The notes below the pieces were generated by a model, which worked only from the letters and a program-made list of their open reading frames with translations, was not told the DNA's origin and ran no database searches. This document shows, piece after piece, positions 11,061-21,890 of a stretch of DNA of 64,000 nt (position 1 is its first letter; every line of letters begins with the position of its first letter). Made by a program: the position numbers and the translations under genes. This stretch comes from Lepidurus packardi (Eukaryota; Arthropoda; Branchiopoda; Notostraca; Triopsidae), in assembly GCA_023053545.1 (NCBI GenBank), contig JAKZAN010000004.1, positions 7,130,001 to 7,194,000 on the forward strand, in the 5' to 3' direction.

Positions 11061-12561
11061 CTATAGTTTTGCATTTTTGTTAGGCTTGTCAGATTTGCAG
11101 TATATTGTACGAATTGTTCCCGTTTGGAAGAAAACCCTTCTGATCCCTACCGAGACCTAGTGTCTGGGATTGCCTTTATCCTAAGGGGGATTATTAGTTC
11201 TCCCTCGAATTCATGAGAGATCCAGCACTTTATTGGCATGATTGAATGCATGGATGGCAAGCTCTGTGCTACTTTCACATACTTGGTTAGTGTTCGCAAC
11301 CCGTGCAAAGGGTCAAAGTGATTTCTAGTTGTGAAAATATACCCTACATTGATAGAAAACACTGTCCGCCACCTGGTGTAAGCTTGGGTGTAACAAGCTA
11401 TACTGCCTTAATTAATAAAACAAGCTATACTACATTAATTTTCGTAGATCCAAATGGTCCCAGTATTAATATTTAATAACTTCAAGACAATAATGCATTG
11501 TTTTCTACCCAAATAAAATTACCCAATCAGACCTTTCCCCCATAACATATTCAAGTAAAATCAACTAACCGCACGTACTAACCGAAATGCGAAGATGAGA
11601 TGAAAGAAACTGAGAGAAGTGAAGTCGACAAACTACGAACCTACACTAAAGGTCTGATGTTGTATGTTCACAGAATTCATACGAGTCATAAGATTGACAG
11701 CATATTTGTCCATCCTATTTGGCAAATGGGTCATAAGTCCCGGCTTCATTAAAGCTCACTGGCGTATACCCCTGCCTGCAGTGAGTACTCATATGGGCAA
11801 TGTGTCGGCTTACAACAGATACCAGTGTTTGGTTACGGTCATGGTACAAATAGATACTGTAGTTCACGCAGTTCGTAGGAGCATGCGTCTTTATTTTCAC
11901 TGTTCTACTTCATTACCCTCAGTAACTTATTGCAATAACATGGGACTTGGCACTTACGCTGATAAATGCAAATCGCAGATATCATCCGTCTTCGGCTGGC
12001 TTCGTCTGATTAGCAATTCGATTAGGAAATTTTCGTTCGGATTAGAAGTTTTTCGGAACGCCTGACGAGTAACAGGTTGTAGCCGTTGCAACTAGAGTGA
12101 TATCTCTTTCCTCGGAAATAGCTTTCGCCTCGAAAGGGTTCCTGACGTCCTTCGGATATAGGGTCAGTAGCCTTTCTGTGAGCGACGCTGACCTTGCTGG
12201 CTTCTTTGAACATTGAGCTCAAAGTTTACAGCCCCTACTTAACTTAATCACTCCAGTATAGACTGGCTTTACAAAAGTACTCCGCTTACTTGAAGTAACA
12301 ACCGAAGGAATAAACCTGAGAACGGAAAAATACAATCCACCGTGATGGATACCACCATTTAAGAACTTATTTGTGTACTATAAGGTAAAAAAAAGTACGC
12401 AGGAACTAATGGATGAAGAACTAAAGAAGCATAAAGAATGTGAACTAAAGAAGCATGAAATTAAATACGAGAAATTCGGTTAAATACTTAGTAAAAAGTA
12501 AGATCCATCTGCTATTGATATTGTAAACAATTTTAACACCACTTACTTGAATTTGACTAAA
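11061..12561. other. Intergenic between aminotransferase and orphan GR upstream block
   Basis: This should hold the aminotransferase promoter and, judged from the duplication at 12562-13806, once held a GR gene body. I find no GR exon here. Plus 11664-12065 (133 codons) and minus 11147-11362 are open, but unrecognised and without supporting splice structure. At about 12412-12463 the 15-mer GAACTAAAGAAGCAT occurs twice in a short tandem array. Confidence 0.5.
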
Positions 12562-12591
12562 ATTAGCTAAGTCGAACGAGGTGAATGTTAT

Positions 12592-12656
12592 TCTGCTTCT
12601 AATGGTGTCTTCAGTGTCACGCTGACATGGTATACAAGGATAATCTGTCCATCAAG
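12592..12656 (-). promoter_or_regulatory. Orphan copy of the shared GR upstream block
   Basis: Carries CTAATGGTGTCTTCAGTGTC, as in the pseudogene's upstream block, but CAGCTAAT has changed to CTTCTAAT, and the second half of the block was moved about 800 bp away by the transposon. It is probably no longer functional. Confidence 0.35.
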
Positions 12657-12664
12657 ATATTGTC

Positions 12665-12739
12665 CACAGTATAAAGGTTTACACAGTATGGTAACAGGGC
12701 TATCTTCCAATGTTAAGGTTTTCTGACGACCTTCTCGGT
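12665..12739. repeat. Left terminal inverted repeat
   Basis: Imperfect inverted partner of 13381-13455. The outermost 28 bases match exactly; beyond that there are scattered substitutions and a one-base length difference. Confidence 0.88.
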
Positions 12740-12988
12740 CCCCAGAGTAATATTCAGCTAAAAGGCCAGAAGACGAAAGGGTACATTCGCAAACCTCCCA
12801 GTGCAGTTCAAAAAAGGTCACGACGGTTTACAAAGCGCGTAATTTAAATCTATTGCTTTAAACTATGTGAGCTTAAAATAAAAGATGAATTAACTAGGTC
12901 AAAGCACAACACGTATACACATTATAGACTATTTCGCCTTACCCAAGTTGCACCACGAGGAGGCAGTCTATTTTGCAACCCATACATA

Positions 12989-13034
12989 GGTGTTTTATAG
13001 TATACAGGTTTAACCCCATATACTATAAAATACC
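12989..13034. repeat. Hairpin inside the transposon
   Basis: GGTGTTTTATAGTATA and TATACTATAAAATACC form a nearly perfect inverted repeat around a short loop, with a few mismatches. Internal palindromes are common in non-autonomous elements. Confidence 0.7.
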
Positions 13035-13380
13035 CATGTATATTAATGTCTATATGTGTTGTTATGATTATTTATGTCTATATACGAGTTATCCATTACA
13101 TTGGTACTTTGCAACTGTTCCTAAATGTTACTAACTTTTGCAAGTTTAGTATTTTTCTTAACACTTTCAAATGCGCGCGTTGCCGGTAGGACCCTACGTC
13201 AGCCCAAAACTCCCTAGAGTGCCCGAGAGAAAGGTCACCAGTCCCCCGTTTTGTGAATGTTTTGTTCTCTTTTCGAACCCTTCTTGTAGTAGATTTGGAA
13301 TGCCTACTTCTGGGGTAGGATGGGCAAGTCTGTGAATCCATCCCTCCTATGTTCCTTGTTACCCCCACATCCTCTTGAGA

Positions 13381-13455
13381 CCGAGAAAATCGTCTTAATC
13401 CCTTTACATTGGAAGATACCCCCAGTAACCATACTGTGTAAACCTTTATACTGTG
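13381..13455. repeat. Right terminal inverted repeat
   Basis: Inverted partner of 12665-12739, immediately followed by the second ATATTGTC target copy. Confidence 0.88.
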
Positions 13456-13864
13456 ATATTGTCAAACAAGGGTGGGCCGAAGTAGAATGACCGTATTTGA
13501 ATGACCTTTACGCAATTGCGACATCCGTGTGCTCTTCAACACAGCATGTACTGTACACTACACCATGAAACCCACAATGCTAGCAATATAAATTGAAGAC
13601 GTGCAAGAACGGATAACAATAATTATAATACACTTGCATTAGTTTTAAGATGGAAAAGCTAATTACATAATTAGAAATTCGAAACAAATTCTTGGACAAT
13701 AAGAGTAGAGAAAAATTAGATTATCAATGCATAAACATAGGGTAGTCAGTACATTTAATAAGACGAATTCAAAGAGGCAATCTAACAACTTTATAGGCAA
13801 TGATACATACCTAAGGTAATGAGACTTTTACTTTAGTGAATTTGATTTTTAATACAGAAAAGGG

Positions 13865-14040
13865 CTAACCTTAGTGGAATTCCTGTAAGTGCAATAACAC
13901 AATAAATTACACAGAAGGAGAACGGCGCTTCACTTTCTGGCTCACTTTCAATCAAGCTTTTGCCTTTTTCTTGCCTGGATGACTTTCTTCACAAAACTTC
14001 TAAACCGCAATGGATATGTTTAGTAAACGAGCGAAGGTTT
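13865..14040 (-). pseudogene. Decayed GR fragment (ends of exons 2 and 3)
   Basis: On the minus strand, about 13983-14015 reads PLRFRSFVKK, matching the (I)RLRFEGFVK end of GR exon 2, with deletions before it. About 13880-13925 reads APFSFCVIYCVIAL, like the ALPFLAIYCLAIAS end of exon 3. The nucleotides also align (GAAGTTTTGTGAAG against GAAGGTTTTGTGAAG in the pseudogene). Stops and deletions separate the pieces. It lies just downstream of an intact GR. The match is short and judged by eye. Confidence 0.4.
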
Positions 14041-14251
14041 CTGTTTAAGAGACTCCTGAAAAAGTTCTTCGAATGTGGGGCTGACTCGACTGGTCCTGGT
14101 TCTTATCGAGAATAACAATGAACTGAACAGGTTTCATAACGGTTCATCAAACCAGTCTTGGGAACGGCTCTGCTAGTCCGAGTCAGAAATATTTGTAGAA
14201 GACTTGGACTGTTGTTCTTCTGTGTAACTATATGCTATGGCCAATACACTC

Positions 14252-15794
14252 CTACTCAGCTATAGCGTTAGTATCAGCCTGCCGGAACTGAATTATGATG
14301 ATGAGGTATGTAAAAGCCGTCCCAATAATCTAAAAAGTAAACAAATGCTAGTTAAACAAAAAGCAGAATTAGGACAATTGTACTGTGGGTAGCAATGAGA
14401 GACGGATATCAAAACAGTGGTGAAGGCTTGCAGCTGAAGCTGACGTTATCACTTGACTAGAAAATGCTGATACCTAAAAAGGATCTGTTTAAGGCAAGAT
14501 TTAAATCACAATTTATAGATGCAATTTTACGGCTAGTTTGAGACCTTCGTCGTGAGGGTAGGGAATAAGGTTTAAAGTATGAGTAGCACGGGAAACCTAT
14601 CAGAAGGAAAAGTATTAGATTTCGATTTTCCTGAAGGAATGCAAAGAGTTTTTACATTTCTATAGAGGCGCTCTCCTTGAGCACATAGAAGAACGACAAA
14701 CGACGTAGTAGCCAAGCAATACGTAGTAACCATTGGAATAGCTGTGCAGTATAAGTAGAACTTGGCAGATTTACAAGCCGGAATCAAGTCCATGAATGTT
14801 GCGTACAAAATGCTAATGATGCAGGTCATATCAACCAATAAGCCTATAATTAATGCCGTGGAGTAGCATGCACTCCAATCTTCTATAACACCGCATAATT
14901 TTCCATGCAGCGTTCGCAAATCTTCCACCTATATGACACAATACAACTTGATCCAGCAACTGATGCGAACTGTAGGAAATATAACGTAAATACTTCTTGA
15001 ATATCTTGTTTCCCGTAGACCCAACGGTCGGAGTGTTTTACCAATGCTTCGAAACGTAAGCGAATGGACTGGGCTATGCCTATAAACGCCTCAGCGAAGA
15101 TAACGAACAAAAGGATTGGCGATCGACCACCGATGAGGTCCATCATTGTAAGAGCACATATCATGGGTAAAGCTCTGTAAAAACCGTCTTCCACCATATA
15201 TAAAACAATCCGCGGCAAACCGAGTGCAACCCCAGCCAAAATTACGTAAAACAAAAGTCCACCAAGTTGCCAAACGGAACCCAATTCTGCTCCGACTTTA
15301 CTTTGCAGCGTATCTAAGGAATTAAAGATTCGATTCAGGTCCGCCTGGTGCCACCAATTCAATATTGTCGTAAAAATTGTACGGAAAACCAAAACGCAGC
15401 CCAAAGCCACGTTCACATTCAAGCTAACGGCTGACCAGCGTATTTTATGCGCGTTCCGGTAAACGGCTAAATAAAACATTGAAACAAAATTTATTTTTTT
15501 TCCAAAAGATTCTGACTCTTTACCATCGATAACGTCAAACGAAGCCCAACCATACACGGACAAAATTAATAATGTCCAAACAGTCAGAGTAAATTGGCCC
15601 CAGCTACATCGACGTCTTTTCAATCCAACATTCCAAAGAGGAAATCCGCCGCCCACACTGAGAAACAAAGTAAAGAAACGCACGCTTTGCCACAAAGTCC
15701 TAACTTTCTTTGCATCCGCGTTCCCAGAACATAATTGCCGATACGGCGGTTCCGAATAGCTGGCAAAAAAAACCTTAGGTGTTCGTACGGACAT
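14252..15794 (-). CDS. Gustatory receptor, intact, 416 residues
   Basis: A seven-transmembrane chemoreceptor of the insect-type GR family (ligand-gated channel subunits in the membrane of sensory neurons); the ligand is unknown. Exons are 15524-15794, 14994-15466, 14656-14928, 14531-14596, 14384-14473 and 14252-14329, all with GT-AG borders and intron phases 1,0,0,0,0. Introns are 54-65 bp. Visible marks are MSVRTPK at the start, GGGFPLWNVG in the first membrane region, GGRSPILLFVIFAEAFIGIA, IRLRFEALV before the third exon, a cytoplasmic CFDIRLSLLP, and the diagnostic GTAFTYLIIIIQF near the C-terminus. The ATG at 15794 is used because all paralogues begin MS there; the frame above it lacks an ATG. 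It is closest to the GR at 19732-21286, with which it shares its 5' leader. Confidence 0.92.
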
Positions 15795-16036
15795 TGTTAA
15801 ACTAGATCTGCGGATTAAACTTTCCAAATGTTCGGTATTACTTGGCAATCAGCAAGAAGACCTTGCTCCATGGGCCCCGGATCCTTATTAAGCTTTAACA
15901 GATCATTTACTCAGGATACAAACTGATCAGTTGCTTAGTGTTTTAATTTTTTATTCATCCGACCACACTTTTAGCCCTAACGACCTCAAATTAGTCAAAA
16001 GCTACTTAGTCTTCTCTTGGGCGGAGTTTCTGTTCT

Positions 16037-16135
16037 CAGCTAATGGAATTAATCTCGTTAATGCAAGTCAGTTTTTTTTATACAATATCCGAGTTGTGGG
16101 TCGGCCTTGAGTGACAGGTCTAGCTTGGTCGTCAT
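16037..16135 (-). promoter_or_regulatory. Shared GR upstream block
   Basis: CAGCTAATGG begins 243 bp above the ATG at 15794, and GTGGGTCGGCCTT lies about 65 bp further up, equivalent to GTGGGCCGAAAT in the other copies. It is a candidate promoter element for this receptor. Confidence 0.4.
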
Positions 16136-16344
16136 AGTCCCTTTAAACCCACACATGTTTACGTACGTCTAACATCTGACTAATTCATTTGTACGAATAA
16201 ACCAATAAAAATGCTCCAATTAGCTAGTTTAATGCCTACTGTCATTAGATAACTCGCTAATTTAGAGGCTAACACGAATGTATTACCTACCCCTGCAGCC
16301 AAATTTGACTGCAAGGCAGTTGTTCAAAGATTCATACAATTGCG

Positions 16345-17125
16345 CTAATCAGGCTAGCTCGCCTGTGATTAAGTCATACACAATCGCTCCTACACTGAGA
16401 AACAGAACAGCAGATTAGTTTTTCATTAACTTTATCACGTGCTAGTCTCACCTTTTTCAGCTGGGATTGTGCTCCAGATGTGAGTAAACTGAAATGAAGC
16501 TGATTATAGTCCCTACTTGACTTTATTCAAGACACAAATACGGCATTCCTAGGCGTGTAATGCTTCACCAAATCGCGTGACTTATGTAGCTTAATGCTCA
16601 GCCTCAGGTTACCTTCATGGGACCTATTTCCCAAGAGAAACGTTTTAAAATCAAGTTTGCGGATCAAATTAGGAAGTAAACTTACACAGCTCTGGGCAAT
16701 TCCTAGCATGAAAGAATATACTACAAGAACGATGATATAGAAGCTGATTTTGTTGAAGCTGATAGGTCCATTTTGAGGGTGGTTTAGATTGGTCCCCGAA
16801 AAGTCTGCAGTCAACGAGAGCAAAATCATACATTATCTCTGGTAAACCTCAAGAAACGGCATCGTGACAGATAAAAGAGAAATAAGGTTACTGTATTCCT
16901 TTCACTTTTATTAAACCATAATGATTAAATGAGGAAAATATATCGAGAACTGTGCATCTTTGTAAAACCAGTCCACGACACATTTGTTTGTTTTAAGGCA
17001 AACGAAGTGACTGGGTGAAGCAAGACGTAATTTTTCTATGGCATGGTCTAAAACCTAGCTCTGCTGAAGGCTTTCGCAGGGTAAGGGAACGACCGCCAAC
17101 AAATACAAAATATATTGCAAACAAC
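16345..17125 (-). pseudogene. Strongly decayed GR relic
   Basis: Several weak but correctly ordered GR signals lie on the minus strand. FVGGRSLTL and TQSLRLP at about 17000-17110 resemble the GGRSPILL and AQSIRLRF of exon 2. SFYIIVLVVYSFMLGIAQSC at about 16690-16760 before a GTAAGT donor resembles the end of exon 3. ACGCGATTTGGTGAAGC at about 16570 resembles the DLKEA end of exon 4. A CTCAG acceptor at about 16395 before VGAIVYDLIT resembles the last exon (VIGTIVNYLII). Each is poor alone; order, strand and position between two GR genes make the set credible. Confidence 0.35.
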
Positions 17126-17445
17126 TGAACCTGAAGTAATTTTGTATTTACCTTTTGCAGCTTTATATCTTTCAGTCAAATTACAAAATTAAATAAATGA
17201 ACACAATTACCTAGATATTTGGAAACCATATTCCTGTTACGATAAGTATCTTTATCTATCATTTACTAGGCATTTATTAAATGTGGAATCATGAGACCAC
17301 GCTACAAGAAAGGTCAACGCAAAGGAAACTACTGAGTTCCACCCTTCAACCGCATCGGTCCGAACCGTGGCGTCATCTAGAAACGACTATTTTCAACTTA
17401 TTTTTTAAATTGGGAATTTCAAGTTCGTGATAATCCAGAACAAAA

Positions 17446-19073
17446 TCAATTGGGTAAGTTCACTCTCTTCGTTACATTGTGCAACGGTGATGAAGTGCTA
17501 TCCGTCTGACGGAATTGGACTATGATGATCAAATAATTAACAATAGTTCCAATTACCTAAAAAAAATGTTCCAGTACACAGATACTTTTAAAACAAGCGA
17601 GCAAATACGAGTATATTACCGCAGGCAGAAGTGAAAGACGAATATCAAAACAACGGTGTATATTCGCTTGTGTCTCTGATGACTGCACCTGAGCAAAAAA
17701 TGCCGAGACCTAGGAAGAATTTTCGTAGCAAAGTTTCGTACTACAAGAGTTTTAAAATATTACCGCTTTTTCTATATATTCATTTTCCACCGAGGGAATT
17801 ACGTTTATAATATTTGTAACTCGAGAAACCTTCAAGAAGAAAATGATACTCTTAGAATAACTGAGTAGTAGGGTTTGTTACATTTGTGTGGAGTCGTTCA
17901 CCTTCTACACATAGAACAATGATGAATGATGCAATAGCCAAGCAGTAGATAGCAAGAAAGGGTAGCGCTACGCAGTATAAAGAAGTCGGGTAGAATTCGC
18001 ACGCCGGAATTATGTCCATGAAAGCCCCGTAGAATATAGCAATAATGCTAATCATATCCACCAATAATCCGACTGCCAAGGATGAGGAGAAACAAGAGCT
18101 ACATTCCTCTATGATTCTACACAGTTGTCCGTGAAGAGTTCGCAACTCATCTATCTATATCAATGAGATAAAGGTTATAAGCTAATTCTATTACCTCATG
18201 AACCTAAAAGCCATTAAGAAAAAATATGCATTACCTTAGTATTTTGATTCCCCCTAGTCCAATCTTTGGACTGCGTCACTAAACGTTCAAAACGTAAACG
18301 AATAGCTCGCGCAATGCCTATGAACGCTTCGGCGAAAATGACAAAGAGGAGAATAGGCGATCGGCCGCAGACGACGTCCACGAAAGTGAGGAAACTCGTC
18401 AAGGGCACGTAGTATTTCAAGAAACCTACTTCCCCCAGGTAAATAACGATTCGCACACCGCTCATTCCAATTCCAGCAAGAACAATGAATAGCGTAAGAC
18501 CGCATAAACGCACCAAAAAATGCATTTCTAGCTGCAGTTTCTCTTGCAAGTTCCCTATAGCATTAAAGATCCGAGCCAAGGATTTCCGATGCCACCAATT
18601 AGAAACGGCAGCGAAAACCGTTCGAAGACCAACCAAGGAAACCAAAGACACGTTCATGCTAAAACTGACGTTTGACGTCAGGACGATTCTAAAGAAATTC
18701 TGGTAAAGAACTGGACGAATAAGATAAAAAAAACTTATATAGGTATTAATAGCACACAAAGTTCCATTAATAAAACTTAAACCGCAGAAGGTTCTTTCTT
18801 ACCATCAATGGTATTCTTAGTCCACCAGCAATACATAGCCAAAACGAAGATTAGCCAAGTAGCCCAAATGAATTGCCCCAAGTTCCATCGACTCTTCTTC
18901 ATTCCAACATTCCACAGAGGAAATCCTCCGCCCACACTGAGATAGAAGGTGAACAAACGCACGCTTTGCCGTAGAGGCTTAATTTTCTGGGTCTTCGTGC
19001 TTGCGATACGATGACATGGCCCAGGTAATTTCGGATCGTTGATGTAAAAAGGTTTCGCTCTTCGTGCAGACAT
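17446..19073 (-). CDS. Gustatory receptor, intact, 428 residues, altered TY motif
   Basis: Same six-exon plan as its neighbours: 18803-19073, 18235-18710, 17882-18154, 17764-17829, 17620-17709 and 17446-17556, with canonical borders and phases 1,0,0,0,0. Exons 1, 3, 4 and 5 have exactly the same lengths as in the 14252-15794 gene. Marks include MSARRAKPF, GGGFPLWNVG, a CGRSPILLFVIFAEAFIGIA segment, LAVGLLVDM and CFDIRLSLLP. The terminal motif reads GTIVNYLIIIVQF, so Asn replaces the usual Thr before Tyr, and the tail after QF is about ten residues longer than in the two shortest paralogues. It is the nearest relative of the pseudogene at 3480-4761. It should be a membrane chemoreceptor subunit, ligand unknown; whether the Asn change affects gating cannot be told from sequence. 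Confidence 0.9.
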
Positions 19074-19324
19074 CGTTAAAGCACAAGAATTCTAACTCAA
19101 CTGGGCCATCACAAGCAAAAACCTTTCCGTAGTTACTGCACTTGAAGCAATTATTTGGCAATAAGCAAAAAGCTCTTGCGCCTTACTGACACTACTCTTA
19201 GATTGACAGTTGACACTTTTCGCCTTTAATAGCTAATTTGACACGTCTTCGGTGAATACATAAGTGAGTTTGCCACTCAGAATGTTATTAGTCCCTTTTC
19301 GTTTTGGCAGGAGGACATCATTTT

Positions 19325-19435
19325 GGCAGCTAATGGTGCATATATCGCACTTTCAATGCCACAGCGATATGGTTCTAACTGGCCATAAAGTCAAAATATG
19401 GGTGGGCCGAAATTAAAATTACAGGTTTCGCATTA
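19325..19435 (-). promoter_or_regulatory. Shared GR upstream block
   Basis: GGCAGCTAATGGTGCATAT starts about 254 bp above the ATG at 19073, followed by GGTGGGCCGAAATTAAAAT about 80 bp further up, closely matching the pseudogene copy. Further up, TGGAAAGGTGCA is also shared with the copy at about 5170. Confidence 0.45.
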
Positions 19436-19731
19436 AATTTGTATACCCTTGCGCTTTTTTGTCGAAGCATATATATACATCCACATTACTACCCAGACTA
19501 AATGGAAAGGTGCAGCAAATAGACAAGAATATGTAGTAAGAAAATTATGTTTAAAAAAATTGTTTGAGACATAGGTGATAGTTATAAGTTACACATTTAC
19601 AAGATAATTTAATACAAAAACTCGTATTTCGTCGTTCACATCTAGGACTCCAAATATACTTTCCAATACATATATCGTGGAGATGTTTAAAAATCGTGAA
19701 GATTACTGGAAATATTGGCAATACCCTAGAC

Positions 19732-21286
19732 CTAACGCTGTACTGTCTTGTTATCAGCTTGGCGGAATTGAATTATGATGATCAGATATGTAAAAGCCGT
19801 GCCAATGAACTATACAAACAGTTAGTTAAGGGAAAACTTTCAACGAAAATAAAAAATTGAGAATACTGTACTTACCTTGGGCAACAATGAAAGACGGATA
19901 TCAAAACAGTGATGAATGCTTGCCGCTGAGTTTGACGTTGCCACCTGACTAGCAAACCCTAACATCTAAATGGAGCAATTTTATAAATAAAAATGAATAA
20001 AGCTATAATAACTTGCAAATTCAGCTATTACCGCTTGTTTTAGATCTTCATCATCAGGGTAGGCAATAAGATTTACTATTTGCGTAGCACCGGAAACCTG
20101 TCAAGCGAAAGCATTAATTGTTGTTTGTAAAGAAACGCGAGATCATTTTTACGCTTTCGTGAAGGCGCTCTCCTTGTACACATAGGAGTATGACAAACGA
20201 CGCAATTGCCAAGCAATACACAGTAGCCATAGGGATAGCTGTACAGAATAGGCCACTCATGTCATACTTGCAAGCCGGAATCAAGTCCATGAATGTTGTA
20301 TATAAAATAGTAATAAGGCAGGTCATGTCGACCAACAAACCCACGGCTAGTGCCGTCGAATAGCAGGCGCTCCAATCTGCTATGATACTGCATAATTTTC
20401 CGTTAAGCGTTCGTAGTTCCTCTACCTATACCGTGCAGGATTACTTGATCCAGCAACTGCTGCAAATTAAAGTAAAGTATAACAGAAATTACCTCTTGAA
20501 TATCTCGTTTCCCCCAGACCCAATGTTTGGGGTGTTTTACCAAACTTTCGAAGCGTAAACGAATGGATTGCGCTACGTTTATAAACGCTTCAGCGAAGAA
20601 AACGAAAAGTAGGATCGGCGATCGACCACCGATGAGATCCATCATAGTTGTAGCACATATTAAGGGAAGAGTTCTCCAAAAACTTTCTTCTTCCATGTAT
20701 ATAATAATCTTTGGCCCACAGATTGCAAACCCAGCCAAGATTATATAAAACAAAAGTCCTGCCAAACGTCCAATAGAACTTGATTCCACTTTGCTTCGTA
20801 GCGTATCTAAGGTATTAAAGATTCGATCCAGGTCCCCCCGGTGCCACCAACTTAATACTGCTGTGAAAACTGTACGGAAAACCAAAATGTAGCTCAAAGA
20901 GACGTTTATATTCAAGGTGATAGCCGACCAGTGAATTCTATACGCGTTCCGGTAAACGGCTAAATAAAATATTCGAATGAACTTCTGTTTCTTTACGAAA
21001 GGTTTAGACTCTTACCGTTGGTAGAGTCATAAGCAGCCCAGATATACACGGCCAAAATGAATATTGACCAAATATTCAGAGCAAACTGTCCCACGTTCCA
21101 TCGCCATCTTTGCAAGCCAACATTCCAAAGAGGAAATCCACCACCCAAACTGAGAAACAACGTGAAGAAACGCACGCTTTGCCACAAAGGCTTAGCGTTC
21201 TTTGCATTCGCGCTTCCGGAACAGAATTGCCAATACGGCATTTTCGTATCACTGGCAAGGAAAATCTGAGGTCTTGCAACGGACAT
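19732..21286 (-). CDS. Gustatory receptor, intact, 414 residues
   Basis: Exons 21016-21286, 20493-20959, 20153-20425, 20032-20097, 19876-19965 and 19732-19809 join with GT-AG borders and phases 1,0,0,0,0. It begins MSVARPQIF; the frame above the ATG has a stop. Marks are GGGFPLWNVG, GGRSPILLFVFFAEAFINVA, SIRLRFESLV, CFDIRLSLLP and GTAFTYLIIIIQF. It is the sister copy of the gene at 14252-15794: all exons except exon 2 (two codons shorter) have equal length, and the 5' leader with ATCCGCAGATCTAGTTTAA is nearly identical (the base before ATC differs), pointing to a fairly recent duplication. Predicted seven-membrane-span chemoreceptor subunit of unknown ligand. Confidence 0.92.
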
Positions 21287-21454
21287 GCTTAAACTAGATC
21301 TGCGGATCAGGCTTTCTAATGTTCCATATTGCTTGACAAGTCAGAAGACCTTGCGTCCTTGGCTCCCCCAGAATCCTCGTTACATTTTTATAGACCACTT
21401 ACTTAGGACAGATCCCAATCATTTTTATGTCTTTCTACCGAAATATCTCTTTGC

Positions 21455-21545
21455 GTTTTCAGCTAATCTACTTAATATACTTAATGCTACTTTCGTTCGA
21501 CCTGCTAGAATATTCCGTTTGGTCAGGGAGAATATAAGTGACATG
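21455..21545 (-). promoter_or_regulatory. Shared GR upstream block (weaker copy)
   Basis: TTTCAGCTAAT is found 174 bp above the ATG at 21286, closer than in the other genes (239-296 bp). The second motif (GTGGGCCGAAAT) is not recognisable here. Confidence 0.3.
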
Positions 21546-21890
21546 TTTACGAAACAATACGTTCATCCTACACTCCTACGCTTTTCTGTTCACTTCCATT
21601 ACGCTCCCCACATGCACTAGGTAATTGATTTACCCCGACAAAGCAAAACATATTTTCAACATTTCTTACGTTCTATTTTGAAGTGATTTTGAAGTGCAAT
21701 AAATACATAAATCACGCACTTATATTAAAAGATTCAAACAGAGTGATTAATCTTTTGTAAGAACTGACGAAATAACTAGTAGGAACGTAAAGTAAAAACA
21801 ACAGAGCTGGAGTCAATACTGATACGAATTAAGTTACAAGTTTCGTCAAACGCGTGACCGAAGCCTTTATGACTTCAAACGAGCGCCTTC

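Larger units (their letters stand above)
12665..13455. mobile_element. Non-autonomous TIR DNA transposon (8-bp target duplication), 791 bp
   Basis: The two ends are inverted copies of each other for about 75 bp. Both start CACAGTATAAAGGTTTACAC and stay similar through TATCTTCCAATGT to TTCTCGG, with a handful of differences. The element is flanked on both sides by ATATTGTC (12657-12664 and 13456-13463). The related locus at about 5050-5080 has a single ATAGTGTC there and no insert, which confirms the boundaries. No transposase frame is present, so it must have been moved in trans. An 8-bp duplication is typical of hAT, P and Merlin-type elements; the sequence alone does not decide. An internal 46-bp hairpin lies at 12989-13034. 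Confidence 0.9.
12562..13806 (-). repeat. GR upstream region, copy 2, interrupted by a transposon
   Basis: Partner of 4970-5384, with the same ordered landmarks. Without the 791-bp insertion and one 8-bp target copy it would be about 446 bp. No GR coding exon follows it in the expected place (about 11300-12350), so it is an orphan upstream region. Confidence 0.8.

Noticed and set aside
15795-15848. Longer N-terminus for the GR at 14252-15794
   Set aside because: It has no ATG (TTG start), and the same leader in the sister gene contains a stop; all paralogues begin MS at the chosen ATG.
18485-18706. Plus-strand open frames overlapping GR exon 2 (also 3956-4405, 20527-20748)
   Set aside because: They are antisense shadows of the receptor exons, with no family resemblance.
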